DNA of 48,466 bases from JBFXAF01 sp050184585 (GTDB lineage Bacteria; Pseudomonadota; Alphaproteobacteria; Rhizobiales; Rhizobiaceae), in NCBI GenBank assembly GCA_050184585.1, contig JBFXAF010000020.1, forward strand, positions 1 to 48,466, read 5' to 3'. Position numbers and translations under genes: made by a program. Below, in pieces: positions 35,763 to 44,984 of the stretch (position 1 is its first letter; each line of letters starts with the position of its first letter). Below the pieces are notes generated by a model. The model saw only the letters and a program-made list of their open reading frames with translations, did no database searches and was not told the origin of the DNA.

Positions 35763-36257
35763 TCAGCTCCGCCTCGCCCGCTCGCGCCGCCAGACCAGCA
35801 CCTCCTCCAGCACAACCAGCGCGGCGCCCACGGTGATGAACGCATCGGCGAGGTTGAACACGGCGAAGGACCACGTCGCGGTGTGGAACAGGATGTAGTC
35901 GACCACATGCCCGTAGACGGCGCGGTCGATGAGGTTGCCCAGCGCGCCGCCGACGATCAATGCGAAGCCGAAGCGGGCGAAGACGTGCCCCGGTCCCGTA
36001 CGCATCGCGAGATAGAGGATGAAAGCGACGACGCACACGGACAGCGCGATGAGCCCGACGTCCCCGACCCAGGAAAACATCGAGAAGGCGACGCCCGTGT
36101 TGTAGGTCCGATAGAGCGACAGGAAGGGGAGGAACTCGACCTCGACCCGCAGTTCCAGCGCGGTCTCCACCAGATACTTCACCCATTGGTCGAGGGCGAC
36201 GAAGACGGCGACCGCGACGGGATAGAAGAGCAGCGGACGGGAGAAGGCGGCGTTCAC
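35763..36257 (-). CDS. lspA: Lipoprotein signal peptidase
   Basis: 164 residues. LspA is the aspartyl protease that removes signal peptides from prolipoproteins. Four membrane helices; catalytic aspartates D120 (GHVVDYILFH) and D138 (FNLADAF), with the GNLIDR block at 107-112. The GTG at 36257 has GAGG eight bases ahead; a GTG at 36266 overlaps the upstream stop by four bases (GTGA) and is also possible. It follows an RNA methyltransferase gene. Confidence 0.93.
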   Translation of the reverse strand: MNAAFSRPLLFYPVAVAVFVALDQWVKYLVETALELRVEVEFLPFLSLYRTYNTGVAFSMFSWVGDVGLIALSVCVVAFILYLAMRTGPGHVFARFGFALIVGGALGNLIDRAVYGHVVDYILFHTATWSFAVFNLADAFITVGAALVVLEEVLVWRRERARRS

Positions 36258-36262
36258 CAGGC

Positions 36263-37108
36263 TCACCTCTGGTCGAGCGCGAGCGCGCGACGCCGCACCT
36301 CGTAGAGCATCACCCCGGTCGCGACCGCGAGGTTGAGCGAATCGGCGCGGCCGGCCTGAGGGATGCGGGCGAGGCGGTCGCAGGCGGCGGCGAGGCTTTC
36401 GGGCAATCCCTGCTGCTCGTTGCCCATCACGACGACCACCGGCCGGCCGGAATAGTCGATGGTCCGGTAGTCGACCGCGCCGGCCAGGTGGGTGCCGACG
36501 ACGAGGCCGGAAAACCCCCTGCGCCAGTCGAGGAAGGCTTCCGGGGTCGCCTTCACGACAGGCAGTGCAAAGATCGAACCCATGGTCGCCCGCACCGTCT
36601 CGACCGCGAACGCATCGGTCGTATCCCCGAGGAGGACGACCCCCTTGGCGCCGACCGCGTCGGCCGTCCGGATCACCGTGCCGAGATTGCCGGGGTCGCG
36701 CACCCGGTCGAGCGCCACCCACACCTCCTCGCCGTTGGGACGGACGTCCTTCAGCGGCATGAACCGCTGCTGGAACACGCCGACCACCATCTGCGGATTG
36801 TCGCGCCGGGTGATGGCGGACAGCACCGTCTCGCTGACCTCCAGCACCAGCCCGCCGGCCGCCACGGTGCGCGCCGCGACCTTCTCCACCGCCGGGTTGC
36901 CCTTGCCGGCCTTTGCGAAGACCAGCGCCCGGACCGTCCAGCCGAGGTCGAGAGCGTCGATGACCAGCTTCAGGCCCTCGGCCATGAAGGCGTTCTGCTG
37001 ATCGCGGAATTTCTTCAGCGCCAGCGCCTTGATGTCCTTGACGAGCGGGTTGGCGAGACTCGTGACCTCCTTGACCTGCCCGACAGGACGACGCTCGAAA
37101 CCGCTCAC
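36263..37108 (-). CDS. SpoU/TrmH-family RNA methyltransferase
   Basis: 281 residues, GTG start at 37108, overlapping the upstream methyltransferase gene by four bases (GTGA). The SpoU knot motifs are present: NLGTVIRTADAVGA (motif 1, near 150), VVVVMGNEQQGLPESL (motif 2, near 225) and SLNLAVATGVMLYEV (motif 3, near 260). An N-terminal substrate-binding region precedes it. Enzymes of this type 2'-O-methylate rRNA or tRNA; RlmB-like activity is likely but not certain. Confidence 0.9.
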   Translation of the reverse strand: MSGFERRPVGQVKEVTSLANPLVKDIKALALKKFRDQQNAFMAEGLKLVIDALDLGWTVRALVFAKAGKGNPAVEKVAARTVAAGGLVLEVSETVLSAITRRDNPQMVVGVFQQRFMPLKDVRPNGEEVWVALDRVRDPGNLGTVIRTADAVGAKGVVLLGDTTDAFAVETVRATMGSIFALPVVKATPEAFLDWRRGFSGLVVGTHLAGAVDYRTIDYSGRPVVVVMGNEQQGLPESLAAACDRLARIPQAGRADSLNLAVATGVMLYEVRRRALALDQR

Positions 37109-38193
37109 GACGCCACCCAGCGCGAGAAGAGCGAGGTGGACAGCGCACGGCCGGCCGCCTTCTCGCGGATCACCAGTTCGCCGGACTCCACGGCGCCTTC
37201 CATGCCTGCGAAGGCGTCGCGCACCAGGGCGTGCATGGCGAAGAACGAGGAACGGATCGAATAGGCCGTCAGCACCAGCGCCAGGGGCTTCGGCGCAAGA
37301 ATCTCGCGGCAGAGTTCCACCATGCCGGGCAGGTTGTCGAAGAGCTGCCAGATCTCGCCCTTCGGCCCACGACCATAGGCCGGCGGGTCGAGCAGGATGA
37401 TGTCGTAGCGGCTGCCGCGCCGCGCCTCGCGCTCCACGAACTTCTGGGCGTCGTCGACGATCCAGCGGATCGGCCTTTCGGTCAGCCTGGCCAGTTCCTG
37501 GTTCTCCCGCGCCCAGCCGACGGCCTTCTTCGAGGCGTCGACATGCGTCACCTCGGCGCCGGCGCGCGCCGCGACCAGCGAGGCGAGCCCCGTATAGCCG
37601 AACAGGTTGAGCACCTTGACCGGCCGCCCGGCGCCGGAGATCAGCCCGGCCATGAAGTCCCAGTGCGAGGCCTGCTCGGGGAAGACGCCGACATGGCGGA
37701 AGGAGGTGAAGCGGCCGAGGTAGTCGATCCCGGCATGTCGCATCGGCCAGGTCTCGCCGAGCGGCTGCTTCGGGAAGCGCCAGCGGCCAATGCCCTCCTC
37801 GTCGGTGTCGCCGGTGAAGACGGCGTCGACGTTGCGCCAGTCCCTTGCCGGCAAGGCGCGCCGCCAGATCGCCTGGCCCTCGGGGCGCACGATGCGATAC
37901 GGGCCGTACTGCTCGAGTTTCTCGCCGTCGCCCGAATCGAGCAGCGCGTAGTCGGCGTTCGGCGCGACCTCGAGGATCACCGGCACCCGTTCGGCCGGCA
38001 GGGCGCCCGGCCGGCGCGGAAGACGCCCGACGTGCTCCGCTGAAGCGTCCGGACCGCCGCGCTCGGCGAACCTTTGATGTCCGCCCGGCTCCGCGGGCGG
38101 TTTCAGCCGCGCCGTCTCGGGCCGTCCCTGCGTCGGTCGATCGCGGTCGAAGCGTTTTTCCCGCGCGGGCTTCTGGAAGCGGCTGGAACCCAT
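37105..38193 (-). CDS. Class I SAM-dependent methyltransferase (RlmI-like)
   Basis: 362 residues from the ATG at 38193. The first 70 residues are basic and disordered (REKRFDRDRP). The catalytic domain has motif I VLNLFGYTGLASLVAARAGAE near residue 200 and the DPPAYGRGPKGE motif near 275, resembling the C-terminal domain of RlmI/YccW-type 23S rRNA m5C methyltransferases. No N-terminal PUA domain is evident. Coupled to the SpoU gene that follows by a four-base overlap. Target inferred only broadly. Confidence 0.85.
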   Translation of the reverse strand: MGSSRFQKPAREKRFDRDRPTQGRPETARLKPPAEPGGHQRFAERGGPDASAEHVGRLPRRPGALPAERVPVILEVAPNADYALLDSGDGEKLEQYGPYRIVRPEGQAIWRRALPARDWRNVDAVFTGDTDEEGIGRWRFPKQPLGETWPMRHAGIDYLGRFTSFRHVGVFPEQASHWDFMAGLISGAGRPVKVLNLFGYTGLASLVAARAGAEVTHVDASKKAVGWARENQELARLTERPIRWIVDDAQKFVEREARRGSRYDIILLDPPAYGRGPKGEIWQLFDNLPGMVELCREILAPKPLALVLTAYSIRSSFFAMHALVRDAFAGMEGAVESGELVIREKAAGRALSTSLFSRWVAS

Positions 38194-38241
38194 GGCGCGG
38201 CTTGTGACACAGCGCCCGGAGACGTGCAACGCGGCGAGGTG

Positions 38242-39204
38242 TCAGCGGACCGCCCTGAACACCGCCATCCCCGCCGCCAGATCCTCCAGCGCCGCGCCGA
38301 CCGACTTGAACAGCGTGATCTCGTCGGAACTCTCGCGACCCCGCTTCTCGCCGCGGCACAGTTCGAAGAGGTCGGCGAGGATCGACTGATCGGTCAGCAC
38401 GCCCGAGGCCAGCGGCTGCACGATGTCGCCGGCCTCCTTGGTCGCGCCGGCCCGGGTATCGACGTAGACGCGGGCGCGCGCGAGCGCCTCGTCGTCGGCC
38501 TCGCGCATCGTCGGCGTGAAGCCGCCGACGAGATCGACATGCGCGCCGGGCTTCAACAGGGCGCCGGCGACCAGCGGATCGGTGGAGATGGTTGCGGACG
38601 AGACGATGTCGGCCCAGCCGAGCGCCCCGGCAAGGTCCTCGGTCGCCGCGCCGGGCAGCCCGTCATGCCGCAGCGCCGCGGCCGCCTTCTCGGCATTTGC
38701 GGCGGTCCGGTTCCAGATGCGGATCTCATCGATCGCCCGCACGGCCGAATGGGCCTTCGCCAGGAAGGGACAGAGCGCGCCCGCGCCAATGATCAGGAGT
38801 TTCGACGCGTCCTGCCGCGCCAGGAACGTCGCAGCCAGCGCCGAGGCGCAGGCGGTGCGCCACTGTGTCAGCCTCTGGCCGTCGAGCATTGCCTGCGGCT
38901 CACCGGTGCGGCCATCGAGAAGCAGGTAGATTCCCATGACGGCTGGCTTGCCGATCGCGTTGTTGTCCGGCGAGACCGTGACCACCTTCACGCCGACATG
39001 ACCCCCGTCCGACGTGCCCGCCCTGCCGAAATCCGTCCAGGCCGGCATCAGCAGCAGCGTCGAATCGGCGCCGTCCGGCCGTGCGATCGTATGATGGTGG
39101 CGGACCGGCTGGACCGCGCCGTAGCGGAACATGTCGCGCAGCGCCTCGACGAGGCCCGGAAAGGTAAGGGCGCGGTCGATCTCGGCGGCGGAGATCATCT
39201 TCAT
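38242..39204 (-). CDS. Ornithine cyclodeaminase/mu-crystallin family protein
   Basis: 320 residues. The NAD-binding core has LLIIGAGALCPFLAKAH near 170, the family DLVGGFTPTMREADD block near 230, and an N-terminal substrate part with PARRHH-like histidines. Members include ornithine cyclodeaminase, alanine dehydrogenase and ketimine reductases; which one cannot be told. Upstream it has lapA and ihfB on the same strand. Confidence 0.88.
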   Translation of the reverse strand: MKMISAAEIDRALTFPGLVEALRDMFRYGAVQPVRHHHTIARPDGADSTLLLMPAWTDFGRAGTSDGGHVGVKVVTVSPDNNAIGKPAVMGIYLLLDGRTGEPQAMLDGQRLTQWRTACASALAATFLARQDASKLLIIGAGALCPFLAKAHSAVRAIDEIRIWNRTAANAEKAAAALRHDGLPGAATEDLAGALGWADIVSSATISTDPLVAGALLKPGAHVDLVGGFTPTMREADDEALARARVYVDTRAGATKEAGDIVQPLASGVLTDQSILADLFELCRGEKRGRESSDEITLFKSVGAALEDLAAGMAVFRAVR

Positions 39205-39226
39205 GGCTTGGCCCCGTTCTGTCGCG

Positions 39227-39556
39227 TCAGAGGCCGGGCTTTGGCAGCGCCGGCTGGCCGTCTCGCACCTGACGCAAGGTCGCGGCGCGCAGGGTTTCCG
39301 CCTCCTGCGCCTTCTGCCGCGCCAGCTTGCGGTAACGGCCCTGCCTCCACCACGTCGCGAAGCCGCCGAGCAGGACGCCTATCGCGAGCGCGAGAAACAG
39401 GAAGAAGAACAGCGGCAGGGTCAGCGTGAGCGCCGGATTGCCGGCGTTGATGGGATCCAACGTGACGCTGACCGGCGCGCGGTTCGCCACCGCCAGCGCC
39501 ACCAGCAGAATCGCCAGCGGCACGATCACCACCACGAGCACGAAACGGTTGAACAT
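39227..39556 (-). CDS. LapA-domain (DUF1049) membrane protein
   Basis: 109 residues. Two membrane helices (about 5-22 and 45-70) with an intervening short loop, then a charged helical tail. The LapA/YciS family works with LapB in control of LPS synthesis in enteric bacteria. Here it lies nine bases after ihfB, a common alphaproteobacterial pair. No lapB is in the window. Confidence 0.85.
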   Translation of the reverse strand: MFNRFVLVVVIVPLAILLVALAVANRAPVSVTLDPINAGNPALTLTLPLFFFLFLALAIGVLLGGFATWWRQGRYRKLARQKAQEAETLRAATLRQVRDGQPALPKPGL

Positions 39557-39565
39557 GGATATGCG

Positions 39566-39850
39566 TCAGCCCTCGGTATTGAGTCGCTCGCGCAATTCCT
39601 TGCCGGTCTTGAAGAAGGGGACCCACTTCTCCTCGACCTCGACGGCTTCGCCGGTGCGCGGGTTACGGCCCGTGCGGGCCGGCCGGTTCTTCACCGAAAA
39701 GGCCCCGAACCCGCGCAGCTCGACCCGATTGCCGTCGGCCAGCGCATCGGTGATCTCGTCGAAGATCGCATTCACGATGTTCTCCACGTCACGGAGAAAC
39801 AGGTGCGGGTTGCGGTTGGCGATGATCTGCACCAGTTCCGACTTGATCAT
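39566..39850 (-). CDS. ihfB: Integration host factor beta subunit
   Basis: 94 residues from the ATG at 39850 (a TTG two codons earlier is in frame). IHF-beta pairs with IHF-alpha to bend DNA. HU/IHF fold with RVELRGFGAFSVKNRPARTGRNPRTGE as the DNA-binding arm and a C-terminal KTGKELRERLN helix. GGGAG lies upstream. IHF assists sigma-54 promoters, and rpoN is encoded 4 kb away. Confidence 0.95.
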   Translation of the reverse strand: MIKSELVQIIANRNPHLFLRDVENIVNAIFDEITDALADGNRVELRGFGAFSVKNRPARTGRNPRTGEAVEVEEKWVPFFKTGKELRERLNTEG

Positions 39851-39907
39851 GAGCAAGGTCTCCCGCCGCTGGGCCTGCCATATATAGGAATGATTTTGCT
39901 TGTTTTT

Positions 39908-40879
39908 TCAGTCGCTGATCACGGAAAGGTCAGGGTGCCAGACGGACACGAGACCGTCAAGGAAGATGCGCTCGGCGCCGATGCCGCGCAGGATGTCGCC
40001 ATCGTCGGCGACGCCCAGCAGCCGGGCGGCGCCGCGGATCGCCGCGTTCGACCACAGCCAGGACGATCCTGAACTCTTCGCCTTCCACTCGACGACCTCG
40101 AGCTTGGCATCGACTCCCTTGCTCGCGAGCCACGCCATCGCCTCCTTCTCGCCGCCGAGCGAATCGATCAGCTTCTTCTCCAGCGCCTGGCGGCCGGTGA
40201 AGACCGAACCGTCGGCCAGCGCCGTCACTTCGGCGCGCGACAGGGGGCGGCGGTCGTCGACGATTCCGATGAACCAGTCGTAGCTGTCGAGGATCATCGA
40301 GCGGATCATCGCACGCTCCTCCTCCGTGGTCGGGTTGAACGGCGAGGGCTCCGCCTTGAGCGGCGTCGACTTCACCTCCTCGAGCCTGATGCCGATCTTG
40401 TCCATGAGACCGGTCACGTCGGGAAACTGCACCAGCACGCCGATCGAGCCGACGATCGACGATTTGCGCGCCACGATATGGTCGCTGGCGCTGGCGATCA
40501 TGTAGCCCGCCGATGCCGCCAGCGTGCCGACCTGGGCGACCACGGGCTTCTCGGCCGCCAGTTCGCGCACGGCGTCGAAGATGGCCTCCCCGCCGGCCGT
40601 CGTCCCGCCCGGCGAGTCGATCGACAGGATGACGCCCTTCACCGCATCGGACTTGCGCACGCGCTCGATGCGACCCAGCAGTTCCTCGTCTTCGGTGATT
40701 GTGCCCTCGATGCGGAGCTTGGCGACATGGTTGGCGGCCGCTCCGCCAAGGTCGCCGCCCAGTGCGAAGGCGGCCGCTCCGACCGCAATCGCGGCCACGA
40801 GAAGCGCCGCGACGCGCCAGAAGGTGAGCTTGCGGCGCAGATGCCGCCGGTCGATCAGCTCGTCGGCTCGGGTAACCAT
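39908..40879 (-). CDS. sppA: Signal peptide peptidase SppA
   Basis: 323 residues. SppA degrades released signal peptides in the membrane. One N-terminal membrane helix (about 21-41). Peptidase S49 domain with the DSPGGT block at 88-93, nucleophile serine S123 (TLAASAGY) and general-base lysine near 175. This is the short, single-domain form. 57 bases separate it from ihfB downstream; upstream it is divergent from lptC. Confidence 0.93.
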   Translation of the reverse strand: MVTRADELIDRRHLRRKLTFWRVAALLVAAIAVGAAAFALGGDLGGAAANHVAKLRIEGTITEDEELLGRIERVRKSDAVKGVILSIDSPGGTTAGGEAIFDAVRELAAEKPVVAQVGTLAASAGYMIASASDHIVARKSSIVGSIGVLVQFPDVTGLMDKIGIRLEEVKSTPLKAEPSPFNPTTEEERAMIRSMILDSYDWFIGIVDDRRPLSRAEVTALADGSVFTGRQALEKKLIDSLGGEKEAMAWLASKGVDAKLEVVEWKAKSSGSSWLWSNAAIRGAARLLGVADDGDILRGIGAERIFLDGLVSVWHPDLSVISD

Positions 40880-41064
40880 CGTTGGCCTCTCTCGGATTTT
40901 GGAGGCGCCTACTTAATGCTTTTCGCCTACCGATGGAACGGCCCAGCGACCGCTGTGGTCACTGGCATGCGGTCGCACGGGCTGGCACGGCGGCCCAAAT
41001 TCACCATATTGAGGCGCAACGTGCTTCGCCGGGGGCCGTGCGGGATACCGGAAACGGTCGGAAA

Positions 41065-41820
41065 ATGTCATATGTGGACGCGATGGCGCCTGGCGCCCGC
41101 CCTCCGCGGAGGCCGATGAGCAGCATACGAACCATAGAGGACGGCCAACCCTCGCCACCGAATCGTGGCGCGGACATGCGCGAGCGCGCCTTCCGTCGCG
41201 CCCGCCGCCACTCGCGGCGGGTTCGGGCCCTCAAGGTCGCCTTGCCCATCGCCGCGGCCCTCACGGCCATCGCCTTCGTGGCGGCGACCCGCTTTCAGCA
41301 GTCCACCGACCTCGCGCTCGGCATGTCGGGCGTCGCCGTGTCCGACGGCAAGGTCGTGATGGCCAATCCGAAGCTCGAGGGCGTGACCCGGCAGAACCTG
41401 CCCTATGTCATGACGGCGGACCGTGCGATCCAGGACGGCCTTACCGGCGGCCCGATCAGGCTCGAGGGCATCGATGCGCGGCTGCCGCTGAATGCCGATA
41501 CGACCGCCGAACTCGACGCCGACTCGGCGATCTACGACCGCGACCGCAACACGGTCGATTTCGACAGCGTGCTGAACGTCACGACCGATGATGGCCTGAC
41601 GGCGCGCCTCACCACGGCTCACGTCGACATCGAGAAGGGCGATCTGTCCACCGACCAGGCGGTTGCGATCACGCTCGACGGCGCGGACATCGAGGCGAAT
41701 TCGATGAAGATCCTTGAAAGCGGCAATGTCTTCGTATTCGAGAACAGGGTCCGTGTTCAGATCGCGCCGCGCGAGCGGCAGGCCGCGGACAACGACACCG
41801 GGGAGCAGGATGGCGGCTGA
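41065..41820 (+). CDS. lptC: LPS export system protein LptC
   Basis: 251 residues from the ATG at 41065; later ATGs at 41083 and 41116 (GGAGG close ahead) are alternatives. LptC anchors the Lpt bridge at the inner membrane. One membrane helix near residues 55-75 (VALPIAAALTAIAFVAA) is followed by the LptC/YrbK beta-jellyroll (SDGKVVMANPKLEGV and DSAIYDRDRNTVDF). Its stop overlaps the lptA start, so the operon is translationally coupled. The 185-base gap to sppA contains no gene. Confidence 0.9.
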   Translation: MSYVDAMAPGARPPRRPMSSIRTIEDGQPSPPNRGADMRERAFRRARRHSRRVRALKVALPIAAALTAIAFVAATRFQQSTDLALGMSGVAVSDGKVVMANPKLEGVTRQNLPYVMTADRAIQDGLTGGPIRLEGIDARLPLNADTTAELDADSAIYDRDRNTVDFDSVLNVTTDDGLTARLTTAHVDIEKGDLSTDQAVAITLDGADIEANSMKILESGNVFVFENRVRVQIAPRERQAADNDTGEQDGG

Positions 41821-42376
41821 CAGACGTTTCATTGGACTCGCGGCGGTCTTTCTCATGGTCGCGGCGCCCGCCTTTTCGCAACAGGGCTCCGGACCGGTGT
41901 CCGGCATAAAGCTGTCCGGCGACGAGCCCATCCAGATCGAAAGCGACAGGCTGGAGGTGCACGACAAGGACAGTCTGGCGATCTTCACCGGCAACGTGAC
42001 CGTGGTGCAGGGCGAGACGCTGCTCAAGTCCGGCAGGATGTCGGTCTATTACCTGAAGGCCGCGACGGGCTCGACGACGAGGAGCACGCCCACGGCGGGC
42101 TCGTCCGACATCGACCGCATCGAGCTCGACGGCACCGTCTACATCAAGTCGCAGGATCAGGTCGCCACGGGCGAACGCGGCAGTTTCGACATGAAGACCG
42201 AGATCTTCGTGCTGACCGGCGAAGAGGTGGTGCTGTCGCAGGGCGACAACGTGCTCGTCGGCTGCAAGCTCGTGGCCAACATGAAGACCGGGAAGGCGGA
42301 AGTCGAGGGCTGTCCGGGCGAGACGACGGGCGGTCGCGTCAAGATGCTGCTGAAGCCCGGCTCCCAGACGCAGTGA
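41810..42376 (+). CDS. lptA: LPS export system protein LptA
   Basis: 188 residues from the ATG at 41810. Signal peptide to about 23 (APAFSQ). The OstA/LptA fold carries LPS across the periplasm; family blocks QIESDRLEVHDKDSLAIFTGNV and GERGSFDMKTEIFVLTG are visible (in part). It overlaps lptC by 11 bases and its TGA overlaps the lptB GTG. Confidence 0.92.
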   Translation: MAADRRFIGLAAVFLMVAAPAFSQQGSGPVSGIKLSGDEPIQIESDRLEVHDKDSLAIFTGNVTVVQGETLLKSGRMSVYYLKAATGSTTRSTPTAGSSDIDRIELDGTVYIKSQDQVATGERGSFDMKTEIFVLTGEEVVLSQGDNVLVGCKLVANMKTGKAEVEGCPGETTGGRVKMLLKPGSQTQ

Positions 42377-43179
42377 CGACATCCGCCTTGCTGCAGCGCC
42401 CCAGCCCTTCCAAGCCCGAGATCGCGCCATCGTCCGGCAAAGGCCAGGCATCCATGCGCGGCACGCTCGTCGCGAGGGGCCTGACCAAGAGCTACAAGGG
42501 CAGGCAGGTCGTGTCGGGCGTTTCGTTCGGCGTCCGCGCCGGCGAGGCGGTCGGCCTGCTCGGTCCGAACGGCGCGGGCAAGACGACCTGCTTCTACATG
42601 GTCACCGGGCTTGTGCCGGTCGACAGCGGCCGCATCGAGATCGACGGCTTCGACGTCACCACGATGCCGATGTACCGACGCGCGCGGCTGGGCGTCGGCT
42701 ACCTGCCCCAGGAAGCCTCGATCTTCCGCGGCCTCACCGTCGAGCAGAACATTCGCGCGGTCCTCGAGGTCGCGCATGCGAGTCGCAAGGAGCGCGAGAA
42801 GATCCTCGATTCGCTGCTCGACGAGTTCCACATCGCCCACCTGCGGGCGGCGCCGGCGATCTCGCTTTCGGGCGGCGAGCGGCGACGCCTCGAAATCGCG
42901 CGGGCGTTGGGCAGCAACCCGAGCTACATGCTCCTCGACGAGCCTTTCGCCGGCATCGACCCGATCGCGGTCGCCGACATCCAGCAGCTCGTGCGCCATC
43001 TCACCGCCCGCGGCATCGGCGTGCTGGTCACCGACCACAATGTGCGCGAGACGCTGGGTCTGGTCGACCGCGCCTACATCATCCACGCCGGCGAGGTGCT
43101 GACCCATGGCCGGCCGGCGGAGATCGTCGACAATCCCGACGTGCGCCGCATCTATCTCGGTGAGGGCTTCACGCTCTGA
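42373..43179 (+). CDS. lptB: LPS export ABC transporter ATP-binding protein LptB
   Basis: 268 residues, GTG start at 42373 (GTGA overlap with lptA). LptB powers LPS extraction by LptFG. Walker A GPNGAGKTTC near residue 67, signature LSGGERRR near 165, Walker B YMLLDEPFAGID near 190. The N-terminal 30 residues are an extra, proline/serine-rich stretch; an internal ATG at 42454 could be used. lptF and lptG are not in the window, as usual. It lies just ahead of rpoN, a widespread order. Confidence 0.95.
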   Translation: MTTSALLQRPSPSKPEIAPSSGKGQASMRGTLVARGLTKSYKGRQVVSGVSFGVRAGEAVGLLGPNGAGKTTCFYMVTGLVPVDSGRIEIDGFDVTTMPMYRRARLGVGYLPQEASIFRGLTVEQNIRAVLEVAHASRKEREKILDSLLDEFHIAHLRAAPAISLSGGERRRLEIARALGSNPSYMLLDEPFAGIDPIAVADIQQLVRHLTARGIGVLVTDHNVRETLGLVDRAYIIHAGEVLTHGRPAEIVDNPDVRRIYLGEGFTL

Positions 43180-43271
43180 AGCCCGGATACGGCTGCGCCG
43201 CGCGGACGCGGAACGCATCGCGAACCTCGACCGGCTAACCCTCCGGTAAGCCTCGCTGGCCTATCATCGCC

Positions 43272-43300
43272 TTGACAAGCAAGAGCCGGGCCAGTTTCAT
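43272..43300 (+). promoter_or_regulatory. Candidate sigma-70 promoter of rpoN
   Basis: TTGACA (43272-43277, a perfect -35) and TTTCAT (43295-43300) are separated by 17 bases in the lptB-rpoN gap, 67 bases before the rpoN start. This would let rpoN be made independently of the Lpt operon. Confidence 0.5.
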
Positions 43301-43366
43301 TCCGGCTGATGGCGGACCGCCCCAGGTGGGGAGGGGGTCGCCGGCGCGAGGGTAATCGGTACCGGT

Positions 43367-44872
43367 ATGGCGCTGTCCGCGAAACTTCAGTTGCGCCAGT
43401 CGCAGTCCCTGGTGATGACCCCGCAGCTGATGCAGTCGATCCGACTGCTCCAGATGACCCATCACGAACTCGAGAAGTTCGTCGACGAGGAGATCGAGCG
43501 CAACCCGCTCGTCGACCGGGCCGCCCCCCGCGACGACGCGCCGGTGGAGGCGCCGGCCGAGGGCGATTCCGCTGCGGACGAGCCTTCCGACTGGTTCGCC
43601 GAGGTCGACGTGCCGCACAGCGCGGAAACGATGGCCGATCGGCTCGATTCGTCGCTGGAAAACGTCTTCCCCGACGATCCGGGCGAGCGGACGCGCCATT
43701 CACCGGACATTTCGGGGCAGTGGCGCTCGGCCGGAAGTTCCGAGGATTTCGACCTGGAGGACCTCGCCGCCGCCCGGCCGACGCTGCGCGACCACGTCGC
43801 CGAGCAGATCGCCTTCGCGATCACGGACGCGCGCGACCGGCTGATCGCGGCCGATCTGGCCGACGGACTGGACGAAGCGGGCTATTTCCGCGGCGACGCC
43901 GGCGAGATCGCCGGGCGGCTCGGCTGCAAGAGCGCAGACGTCGAGCGCGTGCTCGCCGCCTGCAAGCGTTTCGATCCGGCCGGGCTGTTCGCATCGGACC
44001 TCGCGGAATGCCTGGCGCTTCAGCTCGCCGCGCGCGACCGGCTCGACCCGGCCATGCGGGCGCTGATCGGCAATCTCGGGCTGCTTGCGCGCCGCGACTT
44101 CCAGGCGCTCAGGCGGCTCTGCGGCGTCGACGAGGACGATCTCCTCGACATGATGGCGGAGATTCGCGCCCTCGATCCGCGCCCGGGTCTCGGATTCGAC
44201 GGCGGCGCGGTGGAGACCGTCGTGCCGGACGTGCTCGTTCGCCCCGCGGGCGACGGCACCTGGGCGGTCGAACTCAACGCGGAAACGCTGCCGCGCGTGC
44301 TCGTCGACCAGGTCTATTATCGCCAGGTGTCGGCGCATGCGCGCGACGCGGCCGAGCGCGAATTCATGTCCGATTGCCTGCAGAGCGCCAACTGGCTCGC
44401 CCGCAGCCTCGACCAGCGGGCTCGCACGATCGTGAAGGTCGCCTCGGAGATCGTTCGCCAGCAGGACGCCTTTCTCGTCCACGGCGTGCGTAGCCTGAGA
44501 CCACTCAACCTCAAGACGGTGGCCGACGCCATCGGCATGCACGAATCGACGGTGAGCAGGGTCACGCAGAACAAGTACATGATGACGCCGCGGGGCCTGT
44601 TCGAGCTCCGCTATTTCTTCACCGCCGCGATCGCGGCGGTGGCGGGGGGCGACGCTCACTCGTCCGAAGCGGTGCGTGATCGCATCCGCGAACTGGTCGA
44701 GGGCGAACAGGCGGCCGACATCCTCTCCGACGACTCGATTGTGGACATCCTGAAGAAAACGGGGGTCGACATCGCCCGGCGCACCGTCGCCAAGTACAGG
44801 GAAGGCATGAACATTCCCTCCTCGGTGCAGCGCCGCCGTGAGAAGCGCGCGCTGGCCGGCGCCGGAAGCTGA
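43367..44872 (+). CDS. rpoN: RNA polymerase sigma-54 factor
   Basis: 501 residues. Sigma-54 directs transcription of nitrogen, C4-dicarboxylate and other genes that need enhancer-binding activators. Region I is glutamine/leucine rich (LQLRQSQSLVMTPQLMQS). An acidic region II runs to about 125. The core-binding domain follows. The C-terminal helix-turn-helix lies near 385-405, and the RpoN box ARRTVAKYRE is near 470. The start MALSAKLQLRQSQ matches the family. The ribosome site is weak (GAGGG 14 bases ahead). Followed by hpf and ptsN, the classic rpoN cluster order. Confidence 0.97.
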   Translation: MALSAKLQLRQSQSLVMTPQLMQSIRLLQMTHHELEKFVDEEIERNPLVDRAAPRDDAPVEAPAEGDSAADEPSDWFAEVDVPHSAETMADRLDSSLENVFPDDPGERTRHSPDISGQWRSAGSSEDFDLEDLAAARPTLRDHVAEQIAFAITDARDRLIAADLADGLDEAGYFRGDAGEIAGRLGCKSADVERVLAACKRFDPAGLFASDLAECLALQLAARDRLDPAMRALIGNLGLLARRDFQALRRLCGVDEDDLLDMMAEIRALDPRPGLGFDGGAVETVVPDVLVRPAGDGTWAVELNAETLPRVLVDQVYYRQVSAHARDAAEREFMSDCLQSANWLARSLDQRARTIVKVASEIVRQQDAFLVHGVRSLRPLNLKTVADAIGMHESTVSRVTQNKYMMTPRGLFELRYFFTAAIAAVAGGDAHSSEAVRDRIRELVEGEQAADILSDDSIVDILKKTGVDIARRTVAKYREGMNIPSSVQRRREKRALAGAGS

Positions 44873-44895
44873 TCCCGCCAACGCCCCGGCCTTCG

Positions 44896-44924
44896 TTGAC
44901 AAGCCGTGGCCGAGTGACTAGAAG
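44896..44924 (+). promoter_or_regulatory. Candidate housekeeping promoter of hpf
   Basis: TTGACA (44896-44901), 17-base spacer, then TAGAAG (44919-44924), 182 bases before hpf. The -35 is a perfect match and the -10 four of six. It would produce a long leader. Confidence 0.45.
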
Positions 44925-44958
44925 CCCGCCCGCATGAGCCGGGCCGGTGCCGGCTCGC

Positions 44959-44984
44959 GGAACGATCCCTACCGATCAGGGGTT
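44959..44984 (+). promoter_or_regulatory. Candidate EcfG/RpoE2 (general stress) promoter of hpf
   Basis: GGAAC (44959-44963), 17 bases, then GGTT (44981-44984). The general stress sigma factor of rhizobia recognises GGAAC followed after 18-19 bases by TT, which this fits. It lies about 120 bases before hpf, whose product protects idle ribosomes under starvation. Short motif, so chance matches are possible. Confidence 0.4.

Noticed and set aside
33193..35898. 901-residue open frame opposite the hydantoinase, cupredoxin and secreted-protein genes
   Set aside because: It runs antisense through three supported genes and shows only composition-driven residues.
35763..37148. Long frame reading through lspA into the methyltransferase
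   Set aside because: Only its last 164 residues match LspA; the upstream part is another frame of the SpoU gene, so no fusion is proposed.
40880..41064. Promoters in the sppA-lptC divergent gap
   Set aside because: No pair of boxes with acceptable match and spacing was found on either strand.
44936..44956. GAGCCGG/CCGGCTC hairpin after rpoN as a terminator
   Set aside because: Stem is fine but no T-run follows, and it lies within the candidate hpf promoter region.
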